Part shown: piece after piece, positions 34,173-42,559 of the stretch
Layout of the letters: every line of letters starts with the position of its first letter
Numbering within the stretch: the first letter of the stretch is position 1
Origin: an uncultured Lachnospiraceae bacterium
Lineage (GTDB): Bacteria; Bacillota; Clostridia; Lachnospirales; Lachnospiraceae
Assembly: GCA_947628705.1 (NCBI GenBank)
Contig: CANRAZ010000005.1
Coordinates: 1-64,000, forward strand
Length of the DNA: 64,000 nt
Direction: 5' to 3'
The notes under the pieces: model-generated
The model's input: the letters and a program-made list of their open reading frames with translations, nothing else
What the model was told of the DNA's origin: nothing
Database searches by the model: none
Program-made: the position numbers and the translations under genes

Positions 34173-35099
34173 GCATCTGTTTCCCCATGAATCTATTATC
34201 TTACCGTTCTGATAAACGCAGATTATTTCGCAATTGTTCGAGCAGCGTCCGCAGGACGCTTCTCCTGCCCTAAAATCCATATTTTCAATTGCAAAATCAA
34301 ACTTCCTTCTTCCGGAGCTTTTCCTTGCAAGCACTGCAATTCCAATTGCGCCCATAAGGTGTCCGTTATCATCTACCGTCACCTTGCACCCAAGCGCATT
34401 TTCAAAGGCGGCAACGACGCCCTTATTTTTGCTGACGCCTCCCTGAAAAACAACAGGCGAAACTATCCTCTTACCTTTTCCGACGTTGTTCAGGTAGTTC
34501 GACACGACAGCCTGACACACGCCTGCAAGGATATCCTCTTTGGAATGCCCCATCTGAATTTTATGTACAAGGTCTGATTCGGCAAAAACCGTACATCTCG
34601 CAGCAATAGGCGTCGGATGCTTTGAGCGGAGCGCATAATCTCCGATATCCTCGATCTCGATTCCCAGACGCTTTGCCTGACTGGAAAGGAAAGCTCCTGT
34701 TCCTGCCGCACAGAGCGTATTCATCGCATAGTCCACAGCAACGCCGTTTTCAACAAGTATAACCTTTGAGTCCTGTCCCCCGATTTCAAGTATCGTCCTG
34801 ACGTCAGGATAAAAGGAGGTCGTTCCGACCGCATGCGCTGTGATCTCGTTTTTAACTATTGTCGCGCCGGTAATGGCTCCCACAAGCTTTCTTGCGCTGC
34901 CTGTCGTGCCTGTTCCGACAATCTGATATTCTTTTTTATCAAACTGTGCTTCCAAAAGTCCGATCAGCTTTTTAACAGCCCCTATCGGATCTCCCTCTGT
35001 CCAGATATATTCACTGCAAAGCAGCCTGTTGTCCTCATCTAATATAACACCCTTCGTGGAGATCGAACCCACGTCTATTCCTAAAAATGCGTCCTTCAT
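34149..35099 (-). CDS. 2-hydroxyacyl-CoA dehydratase activator (HgdC-like ATPase)
   Basis: 316 residues of the BadF/BadG/HgdC ASKHA family. ATP-site motifs: FLGIDVGSISTKGVILD, GTGTTGSARKLVG and QGGVSKNKGVVAAFE. The iron-sulfur cysteine lies in NTLCAAGTGAFLSSQAKRLG. Such activators use ATP to inject an electron into 2-hydroxyacyl-CoA dehydratases. A C-terminal SCGRCSNNCEI cluster extends the usual length (about 260), as in activators fused or linked to DUF2229 proteins. It directly follows the next gene with no gap. Confidence 0.88.
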   Translation of the reverse strand: MKDAFLGIDVGSISTKGVILDEDNRLLCSEYIWTEGDPIGAVKKLIGLLEAQFDKKEYQIVGTGTTGSARKLVGAITGATIVKNEITAHAVGTTSFYPDVRTILEIGGQDSKVILVENGVAVDYAMNTLCAAGTGAFLSSQAKRLGIEIEDIGDYALRSKHPTPIAARCTVFAESDLVHKIQMGHSKEDILAGVCQAVVSNYLNNVGKGKRIVSPVVFQGGVSKNKGVVAAFENALGCKVTVDDNGHLMGAIGIAVLARKSSGRRKFDFAIENMDFRAGEASCGRCSNNCEIICVYQNGKIIDSWGNRCERGSVSV

Positions 35100-36173
35100 T
35101 TAAACAATAACCTTCTTTCTCATCGCAATCATATCGTAAAACGCCTCCAATCTCGTCATAAGACCGACGTCGCTTGTCTGTGCGTCAAAGGTAAGATAGA
35201 GAATCGGTATCTTATAATCGTTCCCAATATTCTGAAGCACCGGCATAATATCAATTTCAGGAGTGCAGTTTGCGGATTTGATATGCACGATTCCGTCAAA
35301 TCCTTTTTCGGCGTAGGTTTTTGCGCTCCATATATTCGCCGTGGAGGTCGGTCCCATTTCATAGCGGCAGTACTCCTGTATCTTTACGTTAAGATTGGTT
35401 TCACCCGGATAGTGGATCACACGGTTTGTAGCCGTCATCCATCTGTGAACCTCAACTCCCATATCGGCAAGCTTCTGTTCAGTTTCAAGATTTGAAAAGG
35501 CGTCCATTGCAGTATAAAACTCACCTATTACGCCGACACGGAGCGGTTTTAGAGGTTTGTCCAAGGGTATTCTAGACATTGCGTCCTTCGCCCTTCTGTA
35601 GCCTTCTTCGATATCCGACTTTGAGCCTGCGGCATACATATCCCTGAGAAACGCCTTGTAGGCGTGCTGATAGGCCTTTCTGTCCTGCGCAAAGCCGTAA
35701 TTTTTGTAGTATTCTCCGGTAATCTCGTCGAGATAATCTCCCATCTTGATGGCTTCCATTCCTGCGACCGCAAACTTGGCAAAGCTCATTTTAGGGTTTA
35801 TGCGCTTCAACCCCCTTATGTAGTCCTTTTTCCTGCCTGTGTCAAAGTCCGAAAAGTTTATGCAGTCGAATTTATAGCCCAAATCCCTTAAAATCTGTTC
35901 CTGAAGCTCACCATAGTATCCAAGCTTGCACAGTCCGAAAATCATTATCAGCGTGTCTGCGCCGGCTTCGAGCGCTTCTATCATGCTTCCAAGCGTAGTC
36001 TTAAACGGAGTACAGACAAAATCAGGGCTGTACTTCGCTCCGATTTCAAGCGTGTGCTGCGTAAGAGGCGGCTGAAGAAGATACTTCACGTCAAGCCCCT
36101 TTTCAAGAATATACCTGAACGTGCAATTATATTCCGCATATCTCGGAAGCGCAACCGTTTTTATAAAATCCAT
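35100..36173 (-). CDS. HgdB/DUF2229-related CoA protein activase component
   Basis: 357 residues related to the 2-hydroxyacyl-CoA dehydratase D-component superfamily. Cys-containing segments FVCTPFKTTLGS, FGLCKLGYYGE, EYCRYEMGPTS and SANCTPEIDIMP could hold an iron-sulfur cluster. In many Firmicutes the same sequence is part of one protein of about 1400 residues with the activator. Its ATG overlaps the stop of the next gene (TAATG), showing translational coupling. The substrate is unknown. Confidence 0.78.
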   Translation of the reverse strand: MDFIKTVALPRYAEYNCTFRYILEKGLDVKYLLQPPLTQHTLEIGAKYSPDFVCTPFKTTLGSMIEALEAGADTLIMIFGLCKLGYYGELQEQILRDLGYKFDCINFSDFDTGRKKDYIRGLKRINPKMSFAKFAVAGMEAIKMGDYLDEITGEYYKNYGFAQDRKAYQHAYKAFLRDMYAAGSKSDIEEGYRRAKDAMSRIPLDKPLKPLRVGVIGEFYTAMDAFSNLETEQKLADMGVEVHRWMTATNRVIHYPGETNLNVKIQEYCRYEMGPTSTANIWSAKTYAEKGFDGIVHIKSANCTPEIDIMPVLQNIGNDYKIPILYLTFDAQTSDVGLMTRLEAFYDMIAMRKKVIV

Positions 36174-37096
36174 TACAACGCCCCCTTTTTAAAACGTATT
36201 ATATCCAAAAAGCTTTCAAGCCTTGTCTCAAGTCCTGCCGTTCCGCTCTGTCCGTCGACCACAAGGTTCAGCATCGGCATATCTCCGACCCTCCGCAGTA
36301 TCAGTTCATTTACCATTGCGTCCTGTCCGCATGGGAAGGTACTCAGCAATATGATTCCGTCGACCCTGTCCTCATAAGAAAGTATTCCGCTCATGATTTC
36401 CTGATTCACCGTCCACTTACAGGTAGATGAAAGTTCAAGACTTTTCTTAAACGCCGAATCTCTGTCAACAACATCCGCTCTTATCGGAACGGCTCCGCTC
36501 TTTTTCAAATACTCGGTTATCGGCTTTCCAACAAAGTTGTCTTCAATTACATAGCTGTGCGCCGCAATTAAAATCTTCAGACCGTTTCTTTTCAAACGTT
36601 CAGACTGCTTCTGCAAAAGCTCCTTCTGCCTTTCCTCGTCCGCCTTGACCGCAGTCTTATAGGCAGCCTTTACCCGTTTTGTCGGAAGGTCAAGCGTCTT
36701 TGCCAGCTCCAGCACGGACTCTTTTTCAGAGACGCTCTTCCATTCATCAACACTGTAGGTAAGAAACTTCTGTCCGCTGCCCCGAAACATATTTACCGCC
36801 ATGTCATAAAGCGCCATAAAACGCACGCAAAGCTCTCTGCTTTTTCCGTAGTTCCTTATTCTTGGTATAAAGATGTAATCGCAACGGCCCACAAGCGACG
36901 AGACATGTCCGAAAAAAAGCTTCTGCGCAAGACAGCCCTCATCTACCGTAAGCGCAGAGCCGATATCCGCCGTTTCCTGAGTCGTAGGCTCGCTCACGAT
37001 AACTTTAAATCCAAGTTCTTTAAAAAGGGTTTTCCAAACGGTTCTGTATCTGAAATACAAAAGCCCTCTGGGTATGCCCACAGTAATCTGTTCCAT
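36173..37096 (-). CDS. DUF2229-like acyl-CoA dehydratase activase-related protein
   Basis: 307 residues. It opens ITVGIPRGLLYFRY, typical of DUF2229, and has DEGCLAQKLFFGHV and FPCGQDAMVNELILRR with conserved cysteines. With the two following genes it forms what is elsewhere a single fused polypeptide: DUF2229 part, HgdB-like part, activator. Coupled to the next gene by TAATG. The ribosome site is weak (AAAGGCTGGG, far upstream). No dehydratase subunits are in the window. Confidence 0.76.
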   Translation of the reverse strand: MEQITVGIPRGLLYFRYRTVWKTLFKELGFKVIVSEPTTQETADIGSALTVDEGCLAQKLFFGHVSSLVGRCDYIFIPRIRNYGKSRELCVRFMALYDMAVNMFRGSGQKFLTYSVDEWKSVSEKESVLELAKTLDLPTKRVKAAYKTAVKADEERQKELLQKQSERLKRNGLKILIAAHSYVIEDNFVGKPITEYLKKSGAVPIRADVVDRDSAFKKSLELSSTCKWTVNQEIMSGILSYEDRVDGIILLSTFPCGQDAMVNELILRRVGDMPMLNLVVDGQSGTAGLETRLESFLDIIRFKKGAL

Positions 37097-37171
37097 ACGG
37101 TAATTCCCAGCCTTTCAGGTTTCCCTTTAGTATTTTTATTCAGTCTTTTTATACTGAATATGCATAAAAAC

Positions 37172-38092
37172 TTACAGCCCCTCATAGTCAAACGGAGGAA
37201 TAAAGCTTTCGTCAGCCACGTCTTCCTCCTGAATGAACGCATTTTCCGCTCCAAGCTCCAAGGCATAATCTATCAAAGCATCATATTCACGCCTGTCTGT
37301 TTTTACGGAAAGCTCCGGAAAGCCGCCCTCCTCAACAAAGGATTTCAGAGGCGTGAACTGACTCATGATACTTATATACACCTTATCGCCGTAAGTTTCA
37401 AGCAGGAAGGCTATAATTTTTCTTGATTCCTCAACAAAATTTGGAAGAACAAGGTGCCTTATCAGCACTCCCTTCTTCATCATTCCTCTTTCGTCAAGCT
37501 GCGCCTCGCCCGTCTGACGGTACATTTCGGCAATCGCCGCCTTTGCAGCCTCCGGATAATCCTCTGCCGCCGAATACTTATATGCTGTTTCCGCAGACAT
37601 GTACTTAAAATCCGGAAGATAAACGTCGACAAGCCCTTCAAGAAGCTTAAGCGACCGAACCCTTTCATAGCCTCCCGTGTTATAAACAACCGTAAGACCG
37701 AGTCCCTGCGTTTTCGCCTCTCTAAGCGCTGCCGCAATGTGAGGGATAAAGTGCGTCGGAGTAACAAGATTGATGTTCTCCGCTCCCTTTTCCTTTAGTT
37801 CGAAAAAAATCTCAACAAGCCGTGTAAGGCTGATTTCCTTTGCAGTTTCACAGCGTGATATGCTTATATTCTGACAGTACACGCATTTCAGGCTGCATCC
37901 GGAGAAAAACACCGTCCCGGAACCTCCCTCTCCCGATATGCAGGGCTCCTCCCACGGATGCAGGGCTGCTCTGGCTGCCGTCAGTCCGGCATCACAGCCG
38001 CACACGCCCCTTTCACCCTTTAATCTGTTTACTCCGCACATACGGGGACAGAGGGTGCAATGCTCATAAAGTTTTTTTAAATTAAAATCCAT
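37172..38092 (-). CDS. PflX-like radical SAM protein (COG1313)
   Basis: 306 residues. The radical SAM cluster motif is CSLKCVYC. An upstream Cys-rich stretch, HCTLCPRMCGVNR and GERGVCGCDAG, is typical of the PflX group. A TIM-barrel body follows, with VTPTHFIPHIAAAL and VDVYLPDFKYMSAETAYKYS. It resembles pyruvate formate-lyase activating enzyme, but the target is unknown. It starts 28 bp after ribH and may be read through from the rib operon. Confidence 0.88.
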   Translation of the reverse strand: MDFNLKKLYEHCTLCPRMCGVNRLKGERGVCGCDAGLTAARAALHPWEEPCISGEGGSGTVFFSGCSLKCVYCQNISISRCETAKEISLTRLVEIFFELKEKGAENINLVTPTHFIPHIAAALREAKTQGLGLTVVYNTGGYERVRSLKLLEGLVDVYLPDFKYMSAETAYKYSAAEDYPEAAKAAIAEMYRQTGEAQLDERGMMKKGVLIRHLVLPNFVEESRKIIAFLLETYGDKVYISIMSQFTPLKSFVEEGGFPELSVKTDRREYDALIDYALELGAENAFIQEEDVADESFIPPFDYEGL

Positions 38093-38120
38093 TGAAATTT
38101 TCAGGCTTTCTCTGACCGAA

Positions 38121-38597
38121 TTACTGTATCTGTGAAATGAGGTTTACCATCTCAATTGCCGACAGAGCGCAGTCATATCCCTTGTTTCCTGCCTTGCTTC
38201 CTGCCCTTGCTATCGCCTGTTCAATATTTTCGGTCGTTATTACGCCGAAAAGTACAGGAACTCCCGTTGCAAGTCCCACCTGGGCAATTCCCTTGGAAAC
38301 CTCATTGCAGACATAATCGTAGTGAGAGGTATCTCCCCTTATTACCGCACCGACGCAGATAACCGCATCGTACTTTCCCGTTTCCGCCATTTTCTTTGCA
38401 ATGACAGGGATTTCAAATGCTCCCGGAACCCATGCTGCCGTAATATTGTTCTCGTTTACCCCGTGACGTACAAGTCCGTCAACAGCTCCTGAAAGCAGCT
38501 TGTTTACGATAATCTCATTAAATCTGGAAGCAACGATTCCAACCTTCATTCCCTCCTTGGCAACGACCTTTCCCTCAAGACAATTGATTTCTTTCAT
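38121..38597 (-). CDS. ribH: 6,7-dimethyl-8-ribityllumazine synthase
   Basis: 158 residues from the ATG at 38597, with GGAGG just upstream. It joins 5-amino-6-ribitylaminouracil with dihydroxybutanone phosphate to form lumazine, usually as a 60-mer shell. Motifs: [44 protein letters not shown] and [17 protein letters not shown]. It is the last gene of the rib operon. Confidence 0.95.
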   Translation of the reverse strand: MKEINCLEGKVVAKEGMKVGIVASRFNEIIVNKLLSGAVDGLVRHGVNENNITAAWVPGAFEIPVIAKKMAETGKYDAVICVGAVIRGDTSHYDYVCNEVSKGIAQVGLATGVPVLFGVITTENIEQAIARAGSKAGNKGYDCALSAIEMVNLISQIQ

Positions 38598-38632
38598 ATT
38601 TTCCTCCTTTACGTGCCGCAGCACGGTTTTAA

Positions 38633-39856
38633 TTACTGTTCACTGTCAAATCTTATATCTTTAAAGATATGTCCCATTTTTTCCTGCTTTGTTTTCATAT
38701 AAAACAGGTCGTACTTCTGCGGTTTGATTTCAATCGGAACACGTTCTTTTATTGTCAGCCCGAAGCCCTCCAAACCGTAAACCTTTTCCGGATTATTTGT
38801 AAGAAGCCTGATTGATTTGACGCCTAAATCCACAAGTATCTGAGCGCCTGTCCAGTATTCTCTTAGGTCGGGAGCAAAGCCAAGCTTTACATTCGCCTCA
38901 ACCGTGTCAAAGCCCTGCTCCTGAAGCTCATATGCCTTAAGCTTGTTTATCAGGCCGATGCCCCTTCCTTCCTGCCTCATATAAAGGATTACGCCTCTTC
39001 CCTCCGCTTCCACCTGCTTCATCGCAGACTGAAGCTGCTCGCCGCAGTCGCACCTCTGCGAGCCGAAGGTATCTCCCGTAAGACATTCTGAATGTACCCT
39101 GCAAAGCACATCTTCTCCGTCTCCGATGTCTCCCTTTACAAGCGCAACGTGATGTTCGCCGCTCACATCGTTGACATAGCCGATTATCCTGAAATCGCCG
39201 TACTTCGTCGGCAGCTTCGCATCAGCCATTTTAACTACATGCTTAACATGAACATGTATATAATCCTGGAGATGCTTGACGGTTATAAATTTCAGGTTGT
39301 ACTTGTCAGCAAGCTTCCAGAGATTAGGCGTTTTCATCATCGTGCCGTCGTCCTCCATTATCTCACAGCACACTCCGCACTCCTTAAGGCCTGCCAATTT
39401 AAGAAGGTCGACCGTTGCCTCAGTGTGACCGTTTCTCTCAAGCACGCCGCCCTTCTTCGCAACAAGCGGAAAAACATGTCCGGGGTGTCTGAAATCGGCA
39501 GGCGACGCCGAATCGTCGCAGCACTTCATCATTGTGTAAGAACGCTCCGCAGCAGATATTCCGGTCGTCGTGTCCCTGTGGTCGACCGAAACCGTAAAAG
39601 CGGTGCAGTGATTGTCCGTATTGTCAGAAACCATCTGAGGAAAGCCAAGCCTTCCCGCAAGCTCCGCACTCATAGGCGTACAGATAAGTCCCTTTGCATG
39701 ACACGCCATAAAGTTGATATTTTCCTGCGTTGCAAACTCTCCGGCGCAAATCATATCCCCCTCATTTTCCCTGTCAGGGTCGTCAGTTACCAGTATTATT
39801 TCTCCGTTTCTTAATGCATCAAGCGCTTCTTCAACAGTGTTGTATTTATAGTTCAT
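38633..39856 (-). CDS. ribBA: Bifunctional DHBP synthase / GTP cyclohydrolase II
   Basis: 407 residues supplying both riboflavin precursors. The N-terminal DHBP synthase (1-200) has [32 protein letters not shown] and [24 protein letters not shown]. The C-terminal GTP cyclohydrolase II (205-407) has the zinc cysteines in [21 protein letters not shown], and [24 protein letters not shown] precedes the ATG. Third gene of the operon. Confidence 0.95.
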   Translation of the reverse strand: MNYKYNTVEEALDALRNGEIILVTDDPDRENEGDMICAGEFATQENINFMACHAKGLICTPMSAELAGRLGFPQMVSDNTDNHCTAFTVSVDHRDTTTGISAAERSYTMMKCCDDSASPADFRHPGHVFPLVAKKGGVLERNGHTEATVDLLKLAGLKECGVCCEIMEDDGTMMKTPNLWKLADKYNLKFITVKHLQDYIHVHVKHVVKMADAKLPTKYGDFRIIGYVNDVSGEHHVALVKGDIGDGEDVLCRVHSECLTGDTFGSQRCDCGEQLQSAMKQVEAEGRGVILYMRQEGRGIGLINKLKAYELQEQGFDTVEANVKLGFAPDLREYWTGAQILVDLGVKSIRLLTNNPEKVYGLEGFGLTIKERVPIEIKPQKYDLFYMKTKQEKMGHIFKDIRFDSEQ

Positions 39857-39895
39857 ATCTTACCCTTCCTCCGGTTCGGAAATCATTTTCAGCGG

Positions 39896-39979
39896 TCTCG
39901 GCTTATCAAGCGTTTTCATTTTGTTCCGTATTCTCGGCTTATCAAGCATTTTCATTTTGTTGAGCGTCTCGGCTTATAT
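39896..39979. repeat. 35-36-bp tandem repeat between ribE and ribBA
   Basis: TCTCGGCTTATCAAGC units start at 39896, 39932 and 39967; the third is cut short by the ribE stop region. They lie directly after the ribE stop codon on the transcribed strand. Confidence 0.8.
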
Positions 39980-40630
39980 TTAATAATCAAGCTCTCTAAG
40001 CATATCCATCGTAAGCCCTGAGCTTTCCTCTGCTGCCGAGCCCTCCTGAGTCATAAATTTTTTTACATATTTCCCGACAATATCGTTTTCAAGATTTACC
40101 TTATCCCCTGCCCTTTTTAAAATAAGCGTCGTCTCATCGGCAGTATGCGGTATGATTGAAACCTTGAAGCTGTCCTTGCCGACCGCCGCCACGGTCAAAC
40201 TGATTCCGTCGATACACACAGAGCCCTTTTCAACTATCAGTCCGATAATCTCAGGCGGAGCCTCAACCGTTACCCAAACGGCATTTTCCTCTCTTTTCAT
40301 TGAAACGATCGTGCCTGTTCCGTCAATATGACCTGATACGATATGCCCTCCGAATCTTCCATCGGCAGCCATCGCTCTTTCAAGGTTTACCTTGTCGCCT
40401 GCCGCCGCCTTAAAAAGTGCAGAACGCCTTGCCGTTTCAGCCATTACATCAGCGGTAAAGCCGTCAGAAGAAAGCGAAGTCACTGTCAGGCATATTCCGT
40501 TCACCGCAATGCTGTCCCCGATCTTAGTGCCGTTGAGAACCTCCGAAGCCTTTATGCTTATGCTGCCTGAACCTCCGTTTATGCTTAAATGTCTTATCGT
40601 CCCGATTTCCTCTACTATTCCGGTAAACAT
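39980..40630 (-). CDS. ribE: Riboflavin synthase alpha subunit
   Basis: 216 residues; dismutates two lumazines to riboflavin. It shows the two similar lumazine-binding halves: MFTGIVEEIGTI and GDSIAVNGICLTVTSL, then FGGHIVSGHIDGTGTI and KGSVCIDGISLTVAAV. The C-terminal trimerisation helix is present (VKKFM and following). Second gene of the rib operon. Confidence 0.95.
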   Translation of the reverse strand: MFTGIVEEIGTIRHLSINGGSGSISIKASEVLNGTKIGDSIAVNGICLTVTSLSSDGFTADVMAETARRSALFKAAAGDKVNLERAMAADGRFGGHIVSGHIDGTGTIVSMKREENAVWVTVEAPPEIIGLIVEKGSVCIDGISLTVAAVGKDSFKVSIIPHTADETTLILKRAGDKVNLENDIVGKYVKKFMTQEGSAAEESSGLTMDMLRELDY

Positions 40631-40685
40631 TTTTCACCCTTCTTTGTTTGCTGTATTTATTTTATGTCCGTCCGCCTGCATTTTT

Positions 40686-40793
40686 TCTTGTACAAGCATC
40701 ATTTTTGCTTTCCATTGTCCAAGCGCCGTTTGGGCTTCGCATTGTACAAGCGCCGTTTTGGCTTTCCATTGTCCAAGCGCCGTTTTTTAGCCT
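40686..40793. repeat. Four 27-bp tandem repeats between ribD and ribE
   Basis: Units of CATTGTCCAAGCGCCGTTTT start at 40686, 40113+600 (40713 is the transcribed-strand shoulder of the first), 40740 and 40767; the clear copies at 40713, 40740 and 40767 have an exact 27-bp period and the first copy is diverged. They begin just after the ribD stop on the minus strand. Confidence 0.8.
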
Positions 40794-40805
40794 TTGCAAG
40801 CCGTT

Positions 40806-41891
40806 TTATCTGCTTTTCACGTAAGTCAGCAAAATGTCCTCTCCGAACCTTTTTACTTCTTTAAGAAAAAACTCCTCTGCATCGGCCGGCTCTGAAACGC
40901 CCACGCCGCCAATCGGCGATTTTGCCTCCGCGCCTCCGAATATTTTCGGTGCGATAAAAACCTCAAGCCTGTCAATAAGCTTTTCTTTTCTTAACGAATC
41001 ATTAAGAGCGGAGCCGCCTTCTACAAAAACGCTGTCAATGCCGCAGCTGCCAAGATATGCAAGAAGCCGCTTTAAATCCACTTGCCCGTCACCGCCAAGC
41101 TCAACGACCTCAACGCCTGCTTCAGCAAGCGCCTTCTTCTTTTCGCCGTCCGCCAAGGTACAAGCTGCCACCGTTCTATACTGCTTTGCCGTCTTAACTA
41201 TTTTGCTCTCAGGTGAAATTCTCAGACTGCTGTCGCATATCACTCTTACGGGATTTTTCAGCCCTTCTATCCTCACATTCAGCATCGGGTCGTCTGCAAG
41301 CACCGTCCCAATGCCTGCCATGACAGCCATGTTTCTGTGCCTCATTCGCTGAACCTCCGCTCTGGCAGCCTCACCGGTTATCCACTTTGACGCTCCGGTT
41401 TTAGTGGCAATCTTTCCGTCGCAGGTCATTGCATATTTAACGGTAACGTAGGGCATTTTTGATGTAATATAATGAAAGAAAACAGGGTTGATTTCGTCAC
41501 ATTCCTTTCTCATAAAATCCTGCACTACCTTTATTCCTGCTTCTTCGAGAAGCTTAACGCCCTTTCCGGAGACCAGCGGATTGGGGTCGCGAGAACCTAT
41601 TACTACCTCGGCCACCTTGTTTTCAATAATCGCTTCCGTACACGGCGGCGTTTTACCGTAGTGGCAGCAGGGCTCAAGCGTAACATAGACAGTCGCGCCC
41701 TCCGCGCTTTCAGTCAGAGATGCAAACGCATTTCTCTCTGCATGAAGTTCACCGTACCTTTGGTGAAAGCCCTCCCCGATTATATTGCCATTTTTAACGA
41801 TTACCGCGCCTACCATCGGGTTCGGATTGGTAAATCCTTCCGCCTGCCTTGCCAGATTTATTGCGCGAAGCATATATTTTTCTTCAGGCAT
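40806..41891 (-). CDS. ribD: Bifunctional pyrimidine deaminase/reductase RibD
   Basis: 361 residues from the ATG at 41891, five bases after AGGAGG. The N-terminal zinc deaminase (1-145) has GELHAERNAF and VTLEPCCHYGKTPPC. The C-terminal NADPH reductase (146-361) has YAMTCDGKIATKTGASKWIT and VFVEGGSALNDSLRKEKLID. First gene of the rib operon under the FMN riboswitch. Confidence 0.95.
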   Translation of the reverse strand: MPEEKYMLRAINLARQAEGFTNPNPMVGAVIVKNGNIIGEGFHQRYGELHAERNAFASLTESAEGATVYVTLEPCCHYGKTPPCTEAIIENKVAEVVIGSRDPNPLVSGKGVKLLEEAGIKVVQDFMRKECDEINPVFFHYITSKMPYVTVKYAMTCDGKIATKTGASKWITGEAARAEVQRMRHRNMAVMAGIGTVLADDPMLNVRIEGLKNPVRVICDSSLRISPESKIVKTAKQYRTVAACTLADGEKKKALAEAGVEVVELGGDGQVDLKRLLAYLGSCGIDSVFVEGGSALNDSLRKEKLIDRLEVFIAPKIFGGAEAKSPIGGVGVSEPADAEEFFLKEVKRFGEDILLTYVKSR

Positions 41892-41985
41892 ATGCACCTC
41901 CTGTCAGGTTTCAAAGCTGTGTGCGCCGACAAGCACCGCTATTGAAAATGCGTCCCACAGCTTTAAACAGATCCGCAGTTCCAAA

Positions 41986-42016
41986 TAAAAAAACTCCGGC
42001 ACAACAGTCCCAGAGC
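41986..42016 (-). terminator. Terminator stem of the FMN riboswitch expression platform
   Basis: On the minus strand CTCTGG pairs with CCGGAG (one G-U) and is followed by a run of seven or eight T. It lies just after the aptamer, so FMN binding should favour it. Confidence 0.75.
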
Positions 42017-42032
42017 TTAAAAACCGCAAAAA

Positions 42033-42140
42033 CATCTTCTCACATCCAGACTTTACTGTCGGCTTCGGAATCACACCGAATCATGCCTCTCGGCTCGCGG
42101 GCTTTACCGCCGGTAGGGAATTTCACCCTGCCCTGAAGAC
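42033..42140 (-). promoter_or_regulatory. FMN riboswitch (RFN element) of the rib operon
   Basis: On the minus strand it shows the conserved RFN sequence blocks: GGGCAGGGTGAAATTCCC, ACCGGCGGT, AGCCCGCGAGCC, GATTCCGAAGCCGACAGT and GTCTGGATGTGAGAAGATG, with P1 closed by GTCTTC and GAAGAT. FMN binding represses rib expression through the downstream terminator. Confidence 0.95.
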
Positions 42141-42146
42141 AATTCA

Positions 42147-42175
42147 TTTATAGCACTTACGAAAGCATATGTCAA
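42147..42175 (-). promoter_or_regulatory. ribD: Strong sigma-A promoter of the rib operon
   Basis: On the minus strand TTGACA (42170-42175) and TATAAA (42147-42152) are 17 bp apart, ending just upstream of the riboswitch. Confidence 0.85.
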
Positions 42176-42220
42176 TATGCAAGAGCAGCGATAAAAAAAT
42201 TTCAATGCGAAAAAAATTAG

Positions 42221-42249
42221 TTGAATGTAAGAGGAAAATGTGTTATAGT
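42221..42249 (+). promoter_or_regulatory. Sigma-A promoter of a candidate small RNA
   Basis: TTGAAT (42221-42226) and TATAGT (42244-42249) are 17 bp apart, divergent from the rib promoter. The first plausible transcript base is near 42256. Confidence 0.7.
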
Positions 42250-42255
42250 AACGAT

Positions 42256-42356
42256 AGAAAAGGAAAGCACCCACTCCAAAGTGGATGCTCCCAAGATGTT
42301 GAATGTCCTTACGGACACCGCCTATCCTGTGGGTCAGACAGGATAGGCATTTTTGC
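42256..42356 (+). ncRNA. Candidate small RNA with tandem terminators
   Basis: About 100 nt. It folds as GCACCCACT/AGTGGATGC (42267-42288, one mismatch), a small TGTCC-TTAC-GGACA hairpin (42304-42317), and a terminator hairpin GCCTATCCTGT/ACAGGATAGGC (42320-42348) followed by ATTTTTG. There is no ribosome site or credible ORF. It matches no RNA family I recognise. Confidence 0.6.
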
Positions 42357-42367
42357 TTTCTTTTACC

Positions 42368-42408
42368 GCCTATCCTGTATGGCCGACAGGATAGGCACTT
42401 TTATTTTT
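42368..42408 (+). terminator. Second copy of the small-RNA terminator
   Basis: GCCTATCCTGT (42368-42378) and ACAGGATAGGC (42386-42396) repeat the stem of the first terminator with a different loop, followed by ACTTTTATTTTT. The two terminators are 48 bp apart and look duplicated. Confidence 0.75.
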
Positions 42409-42471
42409 GCTTCTTTTTCTTTTGGAGCAGAGCAAGCAGCGACTGCAGCCCTGCCTGATCCTCAAACAGCA

Positions 42472-42559
42472 ACCCTAAACCTAACCTTAACGCACCAACC
42501 GCAGCCCTAACCCTAACCTTAACGCACCAACCATAACCCTAAACCTAATCTTCAAGCAG
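42472..42559. repeat. 32-bp tandem repeat with telomere-like CCCTAA, 2.5 copies
   Basis: Units reading CCCTAAACCTAACCTTAACG start at about 42472, 42504 and 42536. The third overlaps the last codons and stop (42545) of the DUF4143 gene. Confidence 0.8.

Noticed and set aside
42472-42559. Telomere or eukaryotic contamination
   Set aside because: The repeat is short, degenerate and includes the end of a bacterial gene.
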